A stretch of 64,000 nt of DNA from Microbacterium natoriense (GCF_030816295.1 NZ_JAUSXV010000001.1:3844001-3908000), one strand, 5' to 3'; numbered from the stretch's first letter, positions 32,503 to 40,238 are shown. Program-made: numbers and translations. The notes: generated by a model from the sequence alone, not told the origin.

Positions 32503-34212
32503 ATGTTCAACGTGCATGAAGCCTCCATCGCCGATCTGCGGCGCGCGCTCGAATCGGGTCGGACCACGGCGGTCGAACTCGTCGAGGCGTACCGGGCCCG
32601 CATCGCCGCCTACGACGCACCCGGCACCGTGACCGCGCTGAACGCCGTCGTGGTGCACAACCCCGACGCACGCGCCGAAGCCGAAGCGTCCGATGCCCGC
32701 CGTGCGGCCGGCCAGACGCGCGGCCCGCTCGACGGCATCCCTTACACCGCCAAGGACAGCTACCTGGTCACGGGGCTCACGGCCGCATCCGGCAGCCCCG
32801 CTTTCCGGGACCTCGTGGCGCAGCGCGACGCCTTCACGATCGAGCGCCTCCGCGCCGGAGGAGCGATCTGCCTGGGTCTGACGAACATGCCGCCCATGGC
32901 CAACGGCGGCATGCAGCGCGGCGTCTACGGTCGCGCGGAGAGCCCGTACAACGCCGGCTTCCTCACCGCCCCCTTCGCATCGGGCTCGTCGAACGGGTCC
33001 GGCACCGCGACGGCGGCCAGCTTCGCGGCCTTCGGCCTCGGCGAGGAGACGTGGTCGAGCGGCCGGGGACCTGCGACGAACAACGCGCTGTGCGCCTACA
33101 CGCCCTCGCGCGGCGTCATCTCGACGCGCGGCAACTGGCCGCTCGTGCCCACGATGGACGTCGTGGTGCCGCACGCGCGCACCATGGCCGATCTGCTCGA
33201 GATCCTCGACGTGATCGTCGCCGACGACGCCGAGACCCGAGGCGACTTCTGGCGCTCGCAGCCGTGGGTTCCGCTGCCGTCGGCATCCGACATCCGCCCT
33301 GGCTCCTACCCGGCCCTCGCGGCATCTGCGTCGCTGAGCGGCGCCCGCATCGGCATCCCGCGCATGTACATCAACGCGGATCCGGATGCCGGCAACGCCG
33401 AGAATCCCGGCATCGGCGGGCCGACCGGGCAGCGCATCGAGACGCGGGCGTCGGTGATCGAGCGCTGGGAAGCTGCGCGCCGCGACCTCGAAGCGGCCGG
33501 CGCAACGGTCGTCGAGGTCGATTTCCCCGTCGTCTCGAACTACGAGGGCGACCGCCCGGGGGCTCCGACGATCGCGACCCGCGGTCTGGTGTCTCCCGAG
33601 TATCTGAGGCGCGAGATCGTCGACCTGTCGGCATGGGGCTGGGAGGACTTCCTGCAGGCCAACGGCGACCTTGACCTCTCGACGCTCGCCGACGTCGACG
33701 GCGCCGCGATCTTCCCGCACCCGGCGGGCGCGCTGCCCGACCGCTACACCGGCTTCGACGACGACATCGCCGAGTACCCGGGCTGGGTGCGCGAGCACCC
33801 GGGCATCGGATTCCTCGACATGCCGGAGCTCGAGGGCGGGCTGCGCGGTCTGGAGGAGACCCGTCGCGTCGATCTCGAGGAGTGGATGGATTCTCTCGGC
33901 CTGGATACCGTCGTCTTCCCCGCCGTCGCCGACGTCGGCCCCGCAGACATGGACGTGAACGAGGCGTCGGCCGATCTCGGCTGGCGCAACGGCACCTGGA
34001 TCGCGAACGGCAACCTCGCCGTGCGCCATCTCGGCATCCCGACGGTCACGGTGCCGATGGGACTGATGGCCGACATCGGGATGCCGATCGGCCTCACCTT
34101 CGCCGGCCGCGCCTACGACGACGTGAAGCTGCTGGCTCTGGCCGCGGCGTTCGAGGCGGCAGGCGCTCCGGGTTCCCGCCGCACTCCCCCGCCCCGCACG
34201 CCGGCGCTGTAG
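32503..34212 (+). CDS. Amidase-signature family amidase
   Basis: A 569-residue amidase with the Ser-cisSer-Lys triad arrangement. The Lys is in IPYTAKDSYLVTG, and the Ser residues are in FASGSSNGSGTATAASFAAFGLGEETWSSG, replacing the common GGSSGGSA form. The enzyme hydrolyses a carboxamide, but its exact substrate is unknown. It starts at 32503 after acaaggactc, inside a leader containing the inverted repeat pair. It lies between agmatine deiminase and the tryptophan-degradation genes, so it may act on an amide derived from those pathways. It has no signal peptide. Confidence 0.88.
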   Translation: MFNVHEASIADLRRALESGRTTAVELVEAYRARIAAYDAPGTVTALNAVVVHNPDARAEAEASDARRAAGQTRGPLDGIPYTAKDSYLVTGLTAASGSPAFRDLVAQRDAFTIERLRAGGAICLGLTNMPPMANGGMQRGVYGRAESPYNAGFLTAPFASGSSNGSGTATAASFAAFGLGEETWSSGRGPATNNALCAYTPSRGVISTRGNWPLVPTMDVVVPHARTMADLLEILDVIVADDAETRGDFWRSQPWVPLPSASDIRPGSYPALAASASLSGARIGIPRMYINADPDAGNAENPGIGGPTGQRIETRASVIERWEAARRDLEAAGATVVEVDFPVVSNYEGDRPGAPTIATRGLVSPEYLRREIVDLSAWGWEDFLQANGDLDLSTLADVDGAAIFPHPAGALPDRYTGFDDDIAEYPGWVREHPGIGFLDMPELEGGLRGLEETRRVDLEEWMDSLGLDTVVFPAVADVGPADMDVNEASADLGWRNGTWIANGNLAVRHLGIPTVTVPMGLMADIGMPIGLTFAGRAYDDVKLLALAAAFEAAGAPGSRRTPPPRTPAL

Positions 34213-34262
34213 TCCGCTGGCGGGCACTGCGCGTCTCGAGCCCCGGCGTCTACGCTGAGCGC

Positions 34263-34472
34263 ATGGCCCTCAGCGCGTTCTTCTTCACGCTCTTCCTGAA
34301 CGTCGTGTTCTGGAGCGTTGTCGCCGTTCTGCTCCTCAGCGCCGCCTTCGCCGTCGTCTGGCTGATCACGGCGGTGATCCTCGGCGTCCTCGAGACCCGT
34401 CGGATGCGCCTCGAACCCGAAACGGAGCACGACGTCGACGTGGAGGATCTGTTTAACATTTCACCTCTGTGA
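34263..34472 (+). CDS. Small hydrophobic membrane protein
   Basis: A 69-residue protein with one or two closely spaced membrane helices (residues about 5-45). It ends in a charged RRMRLEPETEHDVDVEDLF tail, so the C-terminus is probably cytoplasmic. It lies 50 bases after the amidase stop and 30 bases before tryptophan dioxygenase. The dioxygenase promoter probably overlaps its last codons. There is no recognisable family, and the function is unknown. Confidence 0.65.
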   Translation: MALSAFFFTLFLNVVFWSVVAVLLLSAAFAVVWLITAVILGVLETRRMRLEPETEHDVDVEDLFNISPL

Positions 34473-34496
34473 CGCTCGCCACGAAAGTGATATGTT
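34468..34496 (+). promoter_or_regulatory. Possible promoter of the kynurenine operon
   Basis: A TATGTT hexamer (34491-34496), 17 nt after TGTGAC (34468-34473), lies just before the tryptophan dioxygenase ATG at 34503. The -35 is weak. The local sequence is AT-richer than its surroundings (gtttaacatttcacc just upstream), as expected for a regulated promoter. Confidence 0.4.
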
Positions 34497-34502
34497 CGGG
34501 GC

Positions 34503-35354
34503 ATGAGCACTGAGAACGAGCGCGCGCTCGAAGACGGCATCGTCACCGACCTGACGGGCCGGATGACCTACGGGTCGTATCTGGCTCTCGATCAGCTGCT
34601 CACCGCGCAGCACCCGGTCAGCACCCCCGAGCATCACGACGAGATGCTGTTCATCATCCAGCACCAGACAACCGAGCTCTGGCTCAAGCAGCTGCTGCAC
34701 GAGCTGTCCTCCGCCCGCCGGCTGCTCGCGAGCGACGATCTGCGAGAAGCGCTCAAGCGGGTCGCCCGCATCAAGAAGATTCAAGACGTGATGACCCAGC
34801 AGTGGTCGATCCTGGCGACCCTCACCCCCACCGAGTACGCACAGTTCCGCGGCTCGCTCGGCAGCTCCTCCGGCTTCCAGTCCGTGCAGTACCGCGCGGT
34901 CGAGTTCGCCCTCGGCAACAAGAACGAGAAGATGCTCAGCGTCTTCCGCGATCACCCGGCGAACCTCGCGCTGCTGACGGCCGAGTGGGAGAAGCCGACG
35001 CTGTACGACGAGTTCCTGCGGTACGCATCGCGCCGCGGCCTGCCGGTGCCCGCCGAGATCCTCGACCGCGACGTGCACGAGCCCTACCGCGAGACCCCCG
35101 AGCTCGTGCCCGCGATCCGCGAGATCTACGTGAATCCGCAGCAGCACTGGGACCTGTACGAAGCCTGCGAGGACCTCGTCGACCTCGAGGACAACTTCCA
35201 GTTCTGGCGCTTCCGTCATCTCAAGACGGTCTCGCGCACGATCGGCATGAAGATCGGCACCGGCGGGTCGAGCGGCGTCGGTTTCCTGCAGCGCGCGCTC
35301 GAGCTGACATTCTTCCCCGAGCTGTACACCGTGCGCACCGAGATCGGCGGCTGA
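34503..35354 (+). CDS. kynA: Tryptophan 2,3-dioxygenase
   Basis: A heme enzyme that opens the indole ring of L-tryptophan to N-formylkynurenine, the first step of the kynurenine pathway. The 283-residue product is the standard bacterial length. The distal His54 (FIIQHQTTELWLKQ), the heme-ligand His239 (FWRFRHLKTVSRTIG) and the substrate-contacting GTGGSSGVGFL segment (about 252-262) are present. The next gene's ATG shares one base with its stop (TGATG), so translation is coupled. It heads an operon with amidohydrolase, kynureninase and a PaaX-type regulator. Confidence 0.95.
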   Translation: MSTENERALEDGIVTDLTGRMTYGSYLALDQLLTAQHPVSTPEHHDEMLFIIQHQTTELWLKQLLHELSSARRLLASDDLREALKRVARIKKIQDVMTQQWSILATLTPTEYAQFRGSLGSSSGFQSVQYRAVEFALGNKNEKMLSVFRDHPANLALLTAEWEKPTLYDEFLRYASRRGLPVPAEILDRDVHEPYRETPELVPAIREIYVNPQQHWDLYEACEDLVDLEDNFQFWRFRHLKTVSRTIGMKIGTGGSSGVGFLQRALELTFFPELYTVRTEIGG

Positions 35355-36214
35355 TGCAGACCCTCCCGCACGAGGATGGCACGGTGATCGGCGGCTTCAC
35401 CGATCACCACGTGCATCTGCAGCTCGTCGACCACACCCTGCTGGCCGGATCGCGGCTCGGGAGGGTCGTCGATCTGGGCGGGAATCCGCGTTTCGTCTCG
35501 TCGCTGCGCTCCTCGCTCAACGACCAGTCACACGTCCGCAGAACGTCGATCGAGTTCGCCGGCGCGTTCCTCACTGCGGTCGGCGGCTATCCCTCCGACC
35601 GCTCCTGGGCACCCGCAGGCTCGTTCCGCGAGATCGCGGACAGAGCGGATGCCGCATCCGCCGTCGCCGAGATGGCGGATGCCGGCGCCTCCCGCATCAA
35701 GGTCGCGAGCAACAGCACCGCCGGGCCCGTCTTCGACGACGACATGTTCCGCGCCATCGTCGGACTCTCCGCGGCACGCGGCCTGCCGGTCGTCGCCCAC
35801 GCGGAGGGCGTCGGCGAGGCACAGCGCACCGTCCGCCTGGGGGCCGCGATCCTCGCGCACGCTCCCTTCACCGAGCGGCTCTCGGACCACGAGATCGGAG
35901 AGCAGGCGGCATCCGTCTCCTGGATCTCGACCCTCTCGATCCACGACGAAGCCGCCCTGGCGACCGCGATCGACAACGTCCGCCGCTTCCACGCGGCGGG
36001 CGGCGCCGTGCTGTACGGCACCGACATGGGCAACGGTCCGACTCCGGTCGATCTGAATCGCTACGAGATCGACGCGCTGCGCGAGGCCGGCATCGACGGC
36101 GCCGACCTGCTGCGGACCCTCGATCCCGTCGATCCCTCCCATCCGGCATCCGTCCGCCTGCTCCTCCCCGCCGGCGATGCCGACCCGTTCCACGCACAGA
36201 TCCTGAAGGTGTGA
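35354..36214 (+). CDS. Amidohydrolase-superfamily protein in the kynurenine operon (candidate formamidase)
   Basis: A 286-residue metal-dependent hydrolase. The HxH pair is His19/His21 (GFTDHHVHLQ). Further metal or catalytic residues are in RIKVASNST, VVAHAEGVG, ILAHAPFTE and YGTDMGNGPT, the amidohydrolase superfamily order. It lies between tryptophan 2,3-dioxygenase and kynureninase, exactly where N-formylkynurenine must be deformylated, and no KynB-type or alpha/beta-hydrolase-type formamidase is in the operon. I infer it may do that step, but this is not established. An in-frame copy of the dispersed repeat encodes about residues 46-58 (FVSSLRSSLND), making that loop atypical. Confidence 0.8.
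   Translation: MQTLPHEDGTVIGGFTDHHVHLQLVDHTLLAGSRLGRVVDLGGNPRFVSSLRSSLNDQSHVRRTSIEFAGAFLTAVGGYPSDRSWAPAGSFREIADRADAASAVAEMADAGASRIKVASNSTAGPVFDDDMFRAIVGLSAARGLPVVAHAEGVGEAQRTVRLGAAILAHAPFTERLSDHEIGEQAASVSWISTLSIHDEAALATAIDNVRRFHAAGGAVLYGTDMGNGPTPVDLNRYEIDALREAGIDGADLLRTLDPVDPSHPASVRLLLPAGDADPFHAQILKV
35491..35525 (-). repeat. REP-like dispersed repeat, copy 7, inside a coding sequence
   Basis: A reverse-orientation full copy (tttcgtctcgtcgctgcgct, then cctcgctcaacgacc) lying in frame inside the amidohydrolase gene. It is read through without a stop as FVSSLRSSLNDQ. All other copies in the window are intergenic. Confidence 0.9.
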
Positions 36215-36215
36215 C

Positions 36216-37454
36216 ATGACCGACCTGCTCACGACCGCCCGCGCCCTCGACGCCGCCGACCCGCTGGGCTCGCACCTCGACGCCTTCGCCGAGATGCCCG
36301 GTGTCACGGCCTACCTCGACGGCAACTCGCTCGGCCGCCCGCTGCGCGACATCGGCGAGAAGATCTCCGACTTCGTGCGCGGCGATTGGGGCACCCGCCT
36401 GATCCGCTCGTGGGACGAGCAGTGGATGGATCTGCCCGTCGCTCTCGGCGACCGCATCGGCGCGGCCTGCCTGGGTGCCGCCGCAGGGCAGACTGTCGTC
36501 GCCGACTCGACCACCGTGCTGCTGTACAAGCTCTTGCGCTCGGCCACCGCGGAGCGCAAGGACCGGTCCGAGATCGTGATCGAGCGGGGCAACTTCCCCA
36601 CCGATCGCTTCGTCGCCGAGGGCGTCGCGGCCGAGTCCGGCATGACCGTGCGATGGATCAGCGCCGATCCGGTGCAGGGCGTGCAGATCTCCGACATCGC
36701 CGATGCCGTCACCGCGCGCACGGCTCTCGTGGTGCTCAGCCACGTCGACTATCGTTCGGGTGCCCTCGCCGACATGGAGGGCATCACGGCGAAGGTCCAC
36801 GAAGCCGGTGCGCTGATGCTGTGGGACCTGTGCCATTCGGTCGGCGTGATTCCGATGCGGCTCGATGAATGGGGCGTCGACCTCGCCGTGGGCTGCACGT
36901 ACAAGTACCTGAACGGCGGACCGGGCGCCCCGGCCTTCGCCTACGTGCGCGCGGCGCATCACGGCGTGCTTCGTCAGCCGATCCAGGGGTGGATGGGCGC
37001 CGCCGACGTGTTCGCGATGGGACCCGCCTACGTCCCCGACGCCACGATCCGCCAGTTCATCAGCGGAACCCCTCCGGTGCTCGGGATGCTGCCCATGCAG
37101 GGGATGCTCGACCGCATCGAGCAGGCGACGATCGAGGGCGTCCGTGCCAAGTCGAAGACGCTCACCGATCTCGCAGTGCAGGCCTTCGACGAGGTGCTCG
37201 CCCCGCTCGGTGTGCGCCTGCTGAGCCCACGAGATGCAGAACTCCGCGGCGGCCACATCACGATCGGCCATCCCGACTTCCGCGCCGTGACCCAGCGGCT
37301 GTGGGCCGACGGCGTGATCCCCGACTTCCGCTTCCCCGACGGCATCCGTCTGGGTCTCTCGCCTCTGAGCACCTCTCACGTCGAGACCGTGACCGGCGTT
37401 CTGGCCGTGCGCGATGCGCTGCTCCAGGGACCCATCCAGGAACCCACGGGATGA
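36216..37454 (+). CDS. kynU: Kynureninase
   Basis: A PLP enzyme that cleaves L-kynurenine to anthranilate and L-alanine. It is 412 residues, normal length, with cofactor Lys230 in VGCTYKYLNGGPG, and YLDGNSLGRP and DWGTRLIRSWDEQW near the N-terminus. The substrate-binding block WDLCHSVGVIPM is also present. It starts one base after the amidohydrolase stop. Its stop overlaps the regulator start (ATGA). With KynA and the amidohydrolase it gives a route from tryptophan to anthranilate plus alanine. No anthranilate-degrading genes follow. Confidence 0.95.
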   Translation: MTDLLTTARALDAADPLGSHLDAFAEMPGVTAYLDGNSLGRPLRDIGEKISDFVRGDWGTRLIRSWDEQWMDLPVALGDRIGAACLGAAAGQTVVADSTTVLLYKLLRSATAERKDRSEIVIERGNFPTDRFVAEGVAAESGMTVRWISADPVQGVQISDIADAVTARTALVVLSHVDYRSGALADMEGITAKVHEAGALMLWDLCHSVGVIPMRLDEWGVDLAVGCTYKYLNGGPGAPAFAYVRAAHHGVLRQPIQGWMGAADVFAMGPAYVPDATIRQFISGTPPVLGMLPMQGMLDRIEQATIEGVRAKSKTLTDLAVQAFDEVLAPLGVRLLSPRDAELRGGHITIGHPDFRAVTQRLWADGVIPDFRFPDGIRLGLSPLSTSHVETVTGVLAVRDALLQGPIQEPTG

Positions 37455-38254
37455 CCCCCGTCTTCGATGACATCGACGCGCGCCCTGGCAGCACCGCCTC
37501 GCTTCTGCGGACTTTCGTCGGCCTGTATCTGCGCCGGCTCGGCGGGTGGATCTCAGCGTCCGCGCTGGTCTCCCTGGCGGGTTCGCTCGGAATCCCCGAG
37601 TCGCAGGCACGCACCGGCGTCACCAGACTCAAGCAGAAGGGCCTGCTGCTCGCCGAGCGCGACGGCGTTCCCGGGTACCTGCTGAACCCCGAGGCCGTGC
37701 CCATGCTGGAGCGCGGCGATCGACGCATCTTCGAGATGCGCGAGATGACGGATGCCGACACGTGGTGCCTCGTGTCGTTCTCGATTCCGGAGAGCGCCAG
37801 GAACGTGCGCCATCAGCTGCGCAAGCGGCTGCAGTTCATCGGGGCGGGAGTCGTGTCATCCGCTCTGTGGATCTGCCCCGGTCATCTGCAGGGCGAGGTG
37901 GAGCAGATCCTCGACGACCTCGATGCGCGACCCTGGGCGACCCTGTTCTCCGCGGCTGCCCCGGTGCCGTCCGGCTCGCTCGTCGAGGCCGCGGCCGACT
38001 GGTGGGATCTGACCGCGCTCCGCGCCGCGCACGAGAGCTTCCAGACGTCCCTCTCGACTCTGCCGGAGGAGCCGTTCGCCGCGTACGTCCATCTGATCGA
38101 CCGCTGGCGCGTGCTGCCCTACACCGACCCTGGACTGCCGCCGGCGATGCTCCCGGCCGATTGGCCGGGAGCATCGAGCTTCCGCGCGTTCGCGCGGCTT
38201 GCGACAGAGAACGCGGGCCCCGCGTGGGAACGGGTTGAGGCGGCTACCCGCTGA
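37451..38254 (+). CDS. PaaX-family transcriptional regulator
   Basis: A 267-residue repressor of the PaaX type. An N-terminal winged helix (SASALVSLAGSLGIPESQARTGVTRLKQKGLL) carries DNA contacts. The rest is the PaaX central and C-terminal domains (RLQFIGAGVVSSALWICPGH, ERVEAATR). PaaX itself binds phenylacetyl-CoA, and this homologue likely senses an aromatic intermediate of tryptophan breakdown and controls the operon it ends. It overlaps kynU by 4 bases. A strong 14-bp hairpin is formed by its own coding sequence about 80 bases before the stop. Its 3' end overlaps the convergent gene by 11 bases. Confidence 0.88.
   Translation: MTPVFDDIDARPGSTASLLRTFVGLYLRRLGGWISASALVSLAGSLGIPESQARTGVTRLKQKGLLLAERDGVPGYLLNPEAVPMLERGDRRIFEMREMTDADTWCLVSFSIPESARNVRHQLRKRLQFIGAGVVSSALWICPGHLQGEVEQILDDLDARPWATLFSAAAPVPSGSLVEAAADWWDLTALRAAHESFQTSLSTLPEEPFAAYVHLIDRWRVLPYTDPGLPPAMLPADWPGASSFRAFARLATENAGPAWERVEAATR
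38145..38176. terminator. Perfect 14-bp hairpin inside the PaaX-type gene
   Basis: Arms cgatgctcccggcc (38145-38158) and ggccgggagcatcg (38163-38176), exact reverse complements with loop gatt, encoding PAMLPADWPGAS. It could act as a terminator, an attenuator or a block to the convergent transcript. It has no T run, so intrinsic termination is uncertain. Confidence 0.5.
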
Positions 38255-38729
38255 CCTCCGTGAGGAATCCCGAGACGTGCTCCTGCAGGCGCAGGATCCG
38301 CAGGTCCCTGGCCAGCTCGCGGTCGTAGCCCTGATACGCCAGCGGCGGCAGCATCCGGACGTTCCGCGAGCAGCCGAACTCGGCGCAGACCAGAGTGCCG
38401 ACCGCATCGCCCTTGCGTCCGGCGGCGCCTGCCTTGCGGGCGACGAACAGCTGCACGTCATTGCGGAGCGTCACGTCTTCGCACCAGGAGCACTGGCCGC
38501 GCGCAGCGAGCCGCTGCTCGGCTCGCTGCAGGAAGATGCCGACGGGGTCGTCTTCGAGCCGGGCGACGACATAGGCGCGGCGGGGCAGCTTGGGATCGAC
38601 CCAGCCGAGATAGTCGAGCTTGTCGAAGTCGATGTCGGCGAAGCCGACGGGAAGGTTGAGGTCTGCGACCTCTTTGCGGGAGGCGTTGATGAAGGACGCG
38701 CGGATGGCGCGCTCGTCGAGGGGACGCAT
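38244..38729 (-). CDS. FBP domain-containing protein (treble-clef zinc finger)
   Basis: A 161-residue protein of the FBP family (C-terminal treble-clef zinc finger, related to EF-G-binding and fibronectin-binding proteins). The zinc ligands are CSWCED (near residue 82) and CAEFGC (near 116). N-terminal residues fit the family (MRPLDERAIRASFINASRKEVADLNLP, LDYLGWVDPKLPRRAYVV). Some members bind elongation factor G and protect it from fusidic acid, which is family knowledge and not shown here. The start has no clear ribosome-binding site. It converges on the PaaX-type gene with an 11-base overlap. Confidence 0.85.
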   Translation of the reverse strand: MRPLDERAIRASFINASRKEVADLNLPVGFADIDFDKLDYLGWVDPKLPRRAYVVARLEDDPVGIFLQRAEQRLAARGQCSWCEDVTLRNDVQLFVARKAGAAGRKGDAVGTLVCAEFGCSRNVRMLPPLAYQGYDRELARDLRILRLQEHVSGFLTEVSG

Positions 38730-38990
38730 GAGTGATGAGTGCTTTCGTGAGAAGGATGGAGGTGGGTACGTCTCAGCGCCGGCGACGGGGGTTCCGCCTC
38801 CGGCTGATCCTCAGCCTCTGCCCGCGGCGCTGAACGCGCCTGCGGCTCCGTTCCGCGCCGGGAGGGCGCTCATCGAGAACAACACGCGTCGATCCTACGC
38901 CTCTTTGTTTCACTGCGTGTCGGATGCGCTTCCCGATCCGACACGCCCGACCTACTCTTGCGGGAACGCCTCGACCGACAGGAGAAACCC

Positions 38991-39338
38991 GTGTCCACGC
39001 CGCAGAACTTCCTTCCGCCCCTTCAGGTGCGTGAGCGTTCGGCGTGCATGTGCTCGCGCGGTGAGATCTGCTCCTCGTTCGCCTCCGGTCACGGCCTGCA
39101 CCTGATCCAGGCGCGGCTCGCCTCGGCGACGCCATCGGAGTGGGTCGACGCGATCGTCGAGCGAGCGGATGCCGCGACCGGCGAACTCGTCGTACGCACG
39201 CTCGAGGGCGACGCGCACGCGCTGTGGAACGCCACCGGCGCTGCGCTCGAAGCAGCGCCGGGCAGCCCGGTCGCTCTGCACGTGCGCTACGGCGTGCTGG
39301 CGGTCGGCCGCACGCAGTTCAACGTCGCCTCCGTCTGA
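38991..39338 (+). CDS. Conserved protein of unknown function
   Basis: A 115-residue protein starting at GTG 38991 after a caggagaaacc ribosome-binding site. The N-terminal third is Cys-rich (SACMCSRGEICSSF), possibly a metal site, and the rest looks like a small beta-barrel (ALHVRYGVLAVGRTQFNVASV). There is no signal peptide or membrane segment. I do not recognise a family. It converges on the Met/Cys-rich protein gene with 7 bases between stops. Confidence 0.65.
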   Translation: MSTPQNFLPPLQVRERSACMCSRGEICSSFASGHGLHLIQARLASATPSEWVDAIVERADAATGELVVRTLEGDAHALWNATGAALEAAPGSPVALHVRYGVLAVGRTQFNVASV

Positions 39339-39345
39339 GGGCTCG

Positions 39346-39747
39346 TCAGGCGGACGCCATCATCATGTCCTTCATGGCCATGCAGGCGTCCATGCAGGCC
39401 TTGCACGACTGAGCGCACATCCGGCAGACGTCGCTGTCATCGGCATGCATCATGCACATGTCCATGCAGGTCTGGCACATCGCGATGCAGGCGTCGAGCA
39501 TCGACATCATCGAGGCCGGCGTCATGCCCTGCATCCGCATCATGGAGCGCATCATCGTGTTGCACATGTCTGCACAGTTCATGCATGCGGGGGCGCAGTC
39601 CATCATCTGCGTCGAGCAGACGGTGCACGCCTGTTCACACGCCGAACACGCGTCCATGCACGCCTGCATGACAGACATGTCCATCATCGCCATGTCAGGC
39701 ATCGACATCATGTTCTTGGACATGGCGCCCATCATCATCGAGTCCAT
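39346..39747 (-). CDS. Met/Cys-rich four-helix copper-type protein
   Basis: A 133-residue protein with about 39 Met and 18 Cys residues, arranged in repeated CxxxC and CxxC patterns along predicted helices (QACMDACSACEQACTVC, CAPACMNCADMC, CMDMCMMHADD, CAQSCKACMDAC). This resembles the cysteine-rich four-helix-bundle copper storage (Csp/DUF326-type) proteins, with extra Met residues at both ends. It has no signal peptide, so storage or buffering of Cu(I) in the cytoplasm is the likely role. The family assignment is by composition and pattern. It is next to stress genes (CsbD). Confidence 0.75.
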   Translation of the reverse strand: MDSMMMGAMSKNMMSMPDMAMMDMSVMQACMDACSACEQACTVCSTQMMDCAPACMNCADMCNTMMRSMMRMQGMTPASMMSMLDACIAMCQTCMDMCMMHADDSDVCRMCAQSCKACMDACMAMKDMMMASA

Positions 39748-39859
39748 CGCACACCGCTCTCGTCTCGGGTCAGCGGGCGGAATCGTCCGCTTGCCGCCAG
39801 AGTAGTCCTCGCCGCTCGCCGCGTCGATGGGTGATCCCTAGACGGACGCGAAGCCGGAT

Positions 39860-39869
39860 GTCAATCCCG
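39860..39869 (+). promoter_or_regulatory. GTCAAnCCC motif upstream of csbD
   Basis: GTCAATCCCG, 67 nt before the CsbD ATG and 113 nt beyond the start of the divergent Met/Cys-rich gene. It is the same motif and distance as in the stress block at 8-13 kb. Confidence 0.4.
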
Positions 39870-39935
39870 TCGTGATCACGCGAGTCTCGTGCGACAGTGG
39901 CCGTTCCACTGATCGCTTCGCGAAAGGAGCACACC

Positions 39936-40144
39936 ATGGGCGTCGGAGACGACATGAAGAACGCTGCCGAGAAGATGGGCGGAAAGGTCAAGGAAGGCGT
40001 CGGCAAGGTCACCGGCAACGAGGACCTCGAGGCTGAAGGCCGGGTGGATCAGGCCAAGGCCGCAGCCAAGCAGGCGGGCCAGGACGTGAAGGACGCCGCG
40101 AAGAAGGCGCGGGCGACAACGTCCGAGACGCCTTCGACAAGTAG
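39936..40144 (+). pseudogene. CsbD-family stress protein, frameshifted near its C-terminus
   Basis: A small CsbD-like general-stress protein. The N-terminus MGVGDDMKNAAEKMGGKVKEG, the GKVTGNEDLEAEGR core and the QDVKDAAKKAR helix are intact. At 40111-40113 a ggg run is one base short. With one more G the frame would read GDNVRDAFDK and then stop at 40142-40144, the expected ending. As written, the reading frame misses this stop and runs on in frame to 40505, fusing CsbD to the Rho-N-like protein. A terminator hairpin right after the expected stop supports the shorter ancestral protein. This could be a real mutation or a base-calling error. The ATG follows cgaaaggagc. Confidence 0.8.
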
Positions 40145-40166
40145 GTGCAAGCAGCTCCCCGCGCGT

Positions 40167-40200
40167 CGGCAGGGCGCTCCCTCGGGAGGTCGCCCTGCCG
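40167..40200 (+). terminator. Hairpin terminator after csbD
   Basis: Perfect 10-bp stem cggcagggcg / cgccctgccg with a second inner stem ctccc/gggag. It lies 22 bases past the expected csbD stop and before the next ribosome-binding site. No strong T run follows, but the GC-rich stem is typical of this organism's terminators. Confidence 0.65.
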
Positions 40201-40238
40201 GACGCCGCGTGGAGCACGGGAACAGAGAGGAGATTCTG

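Noticed and set aside
38773..38930. Basic, Arg-rich frame (QRLRISRRRNPRRRR) before the FBP gene
   Set aside because: It has no start or ribosome-binding site, and composition-driven Arg runs are common in reverse frames here.
39169..39834. A His-rich open frame (repeated HH and HVHxGL blocks) on the plus strand
   Set aside because: It is the reverse strand of the Met/Cys-rich protein, where catg-rich codons give His. There is no start signal.
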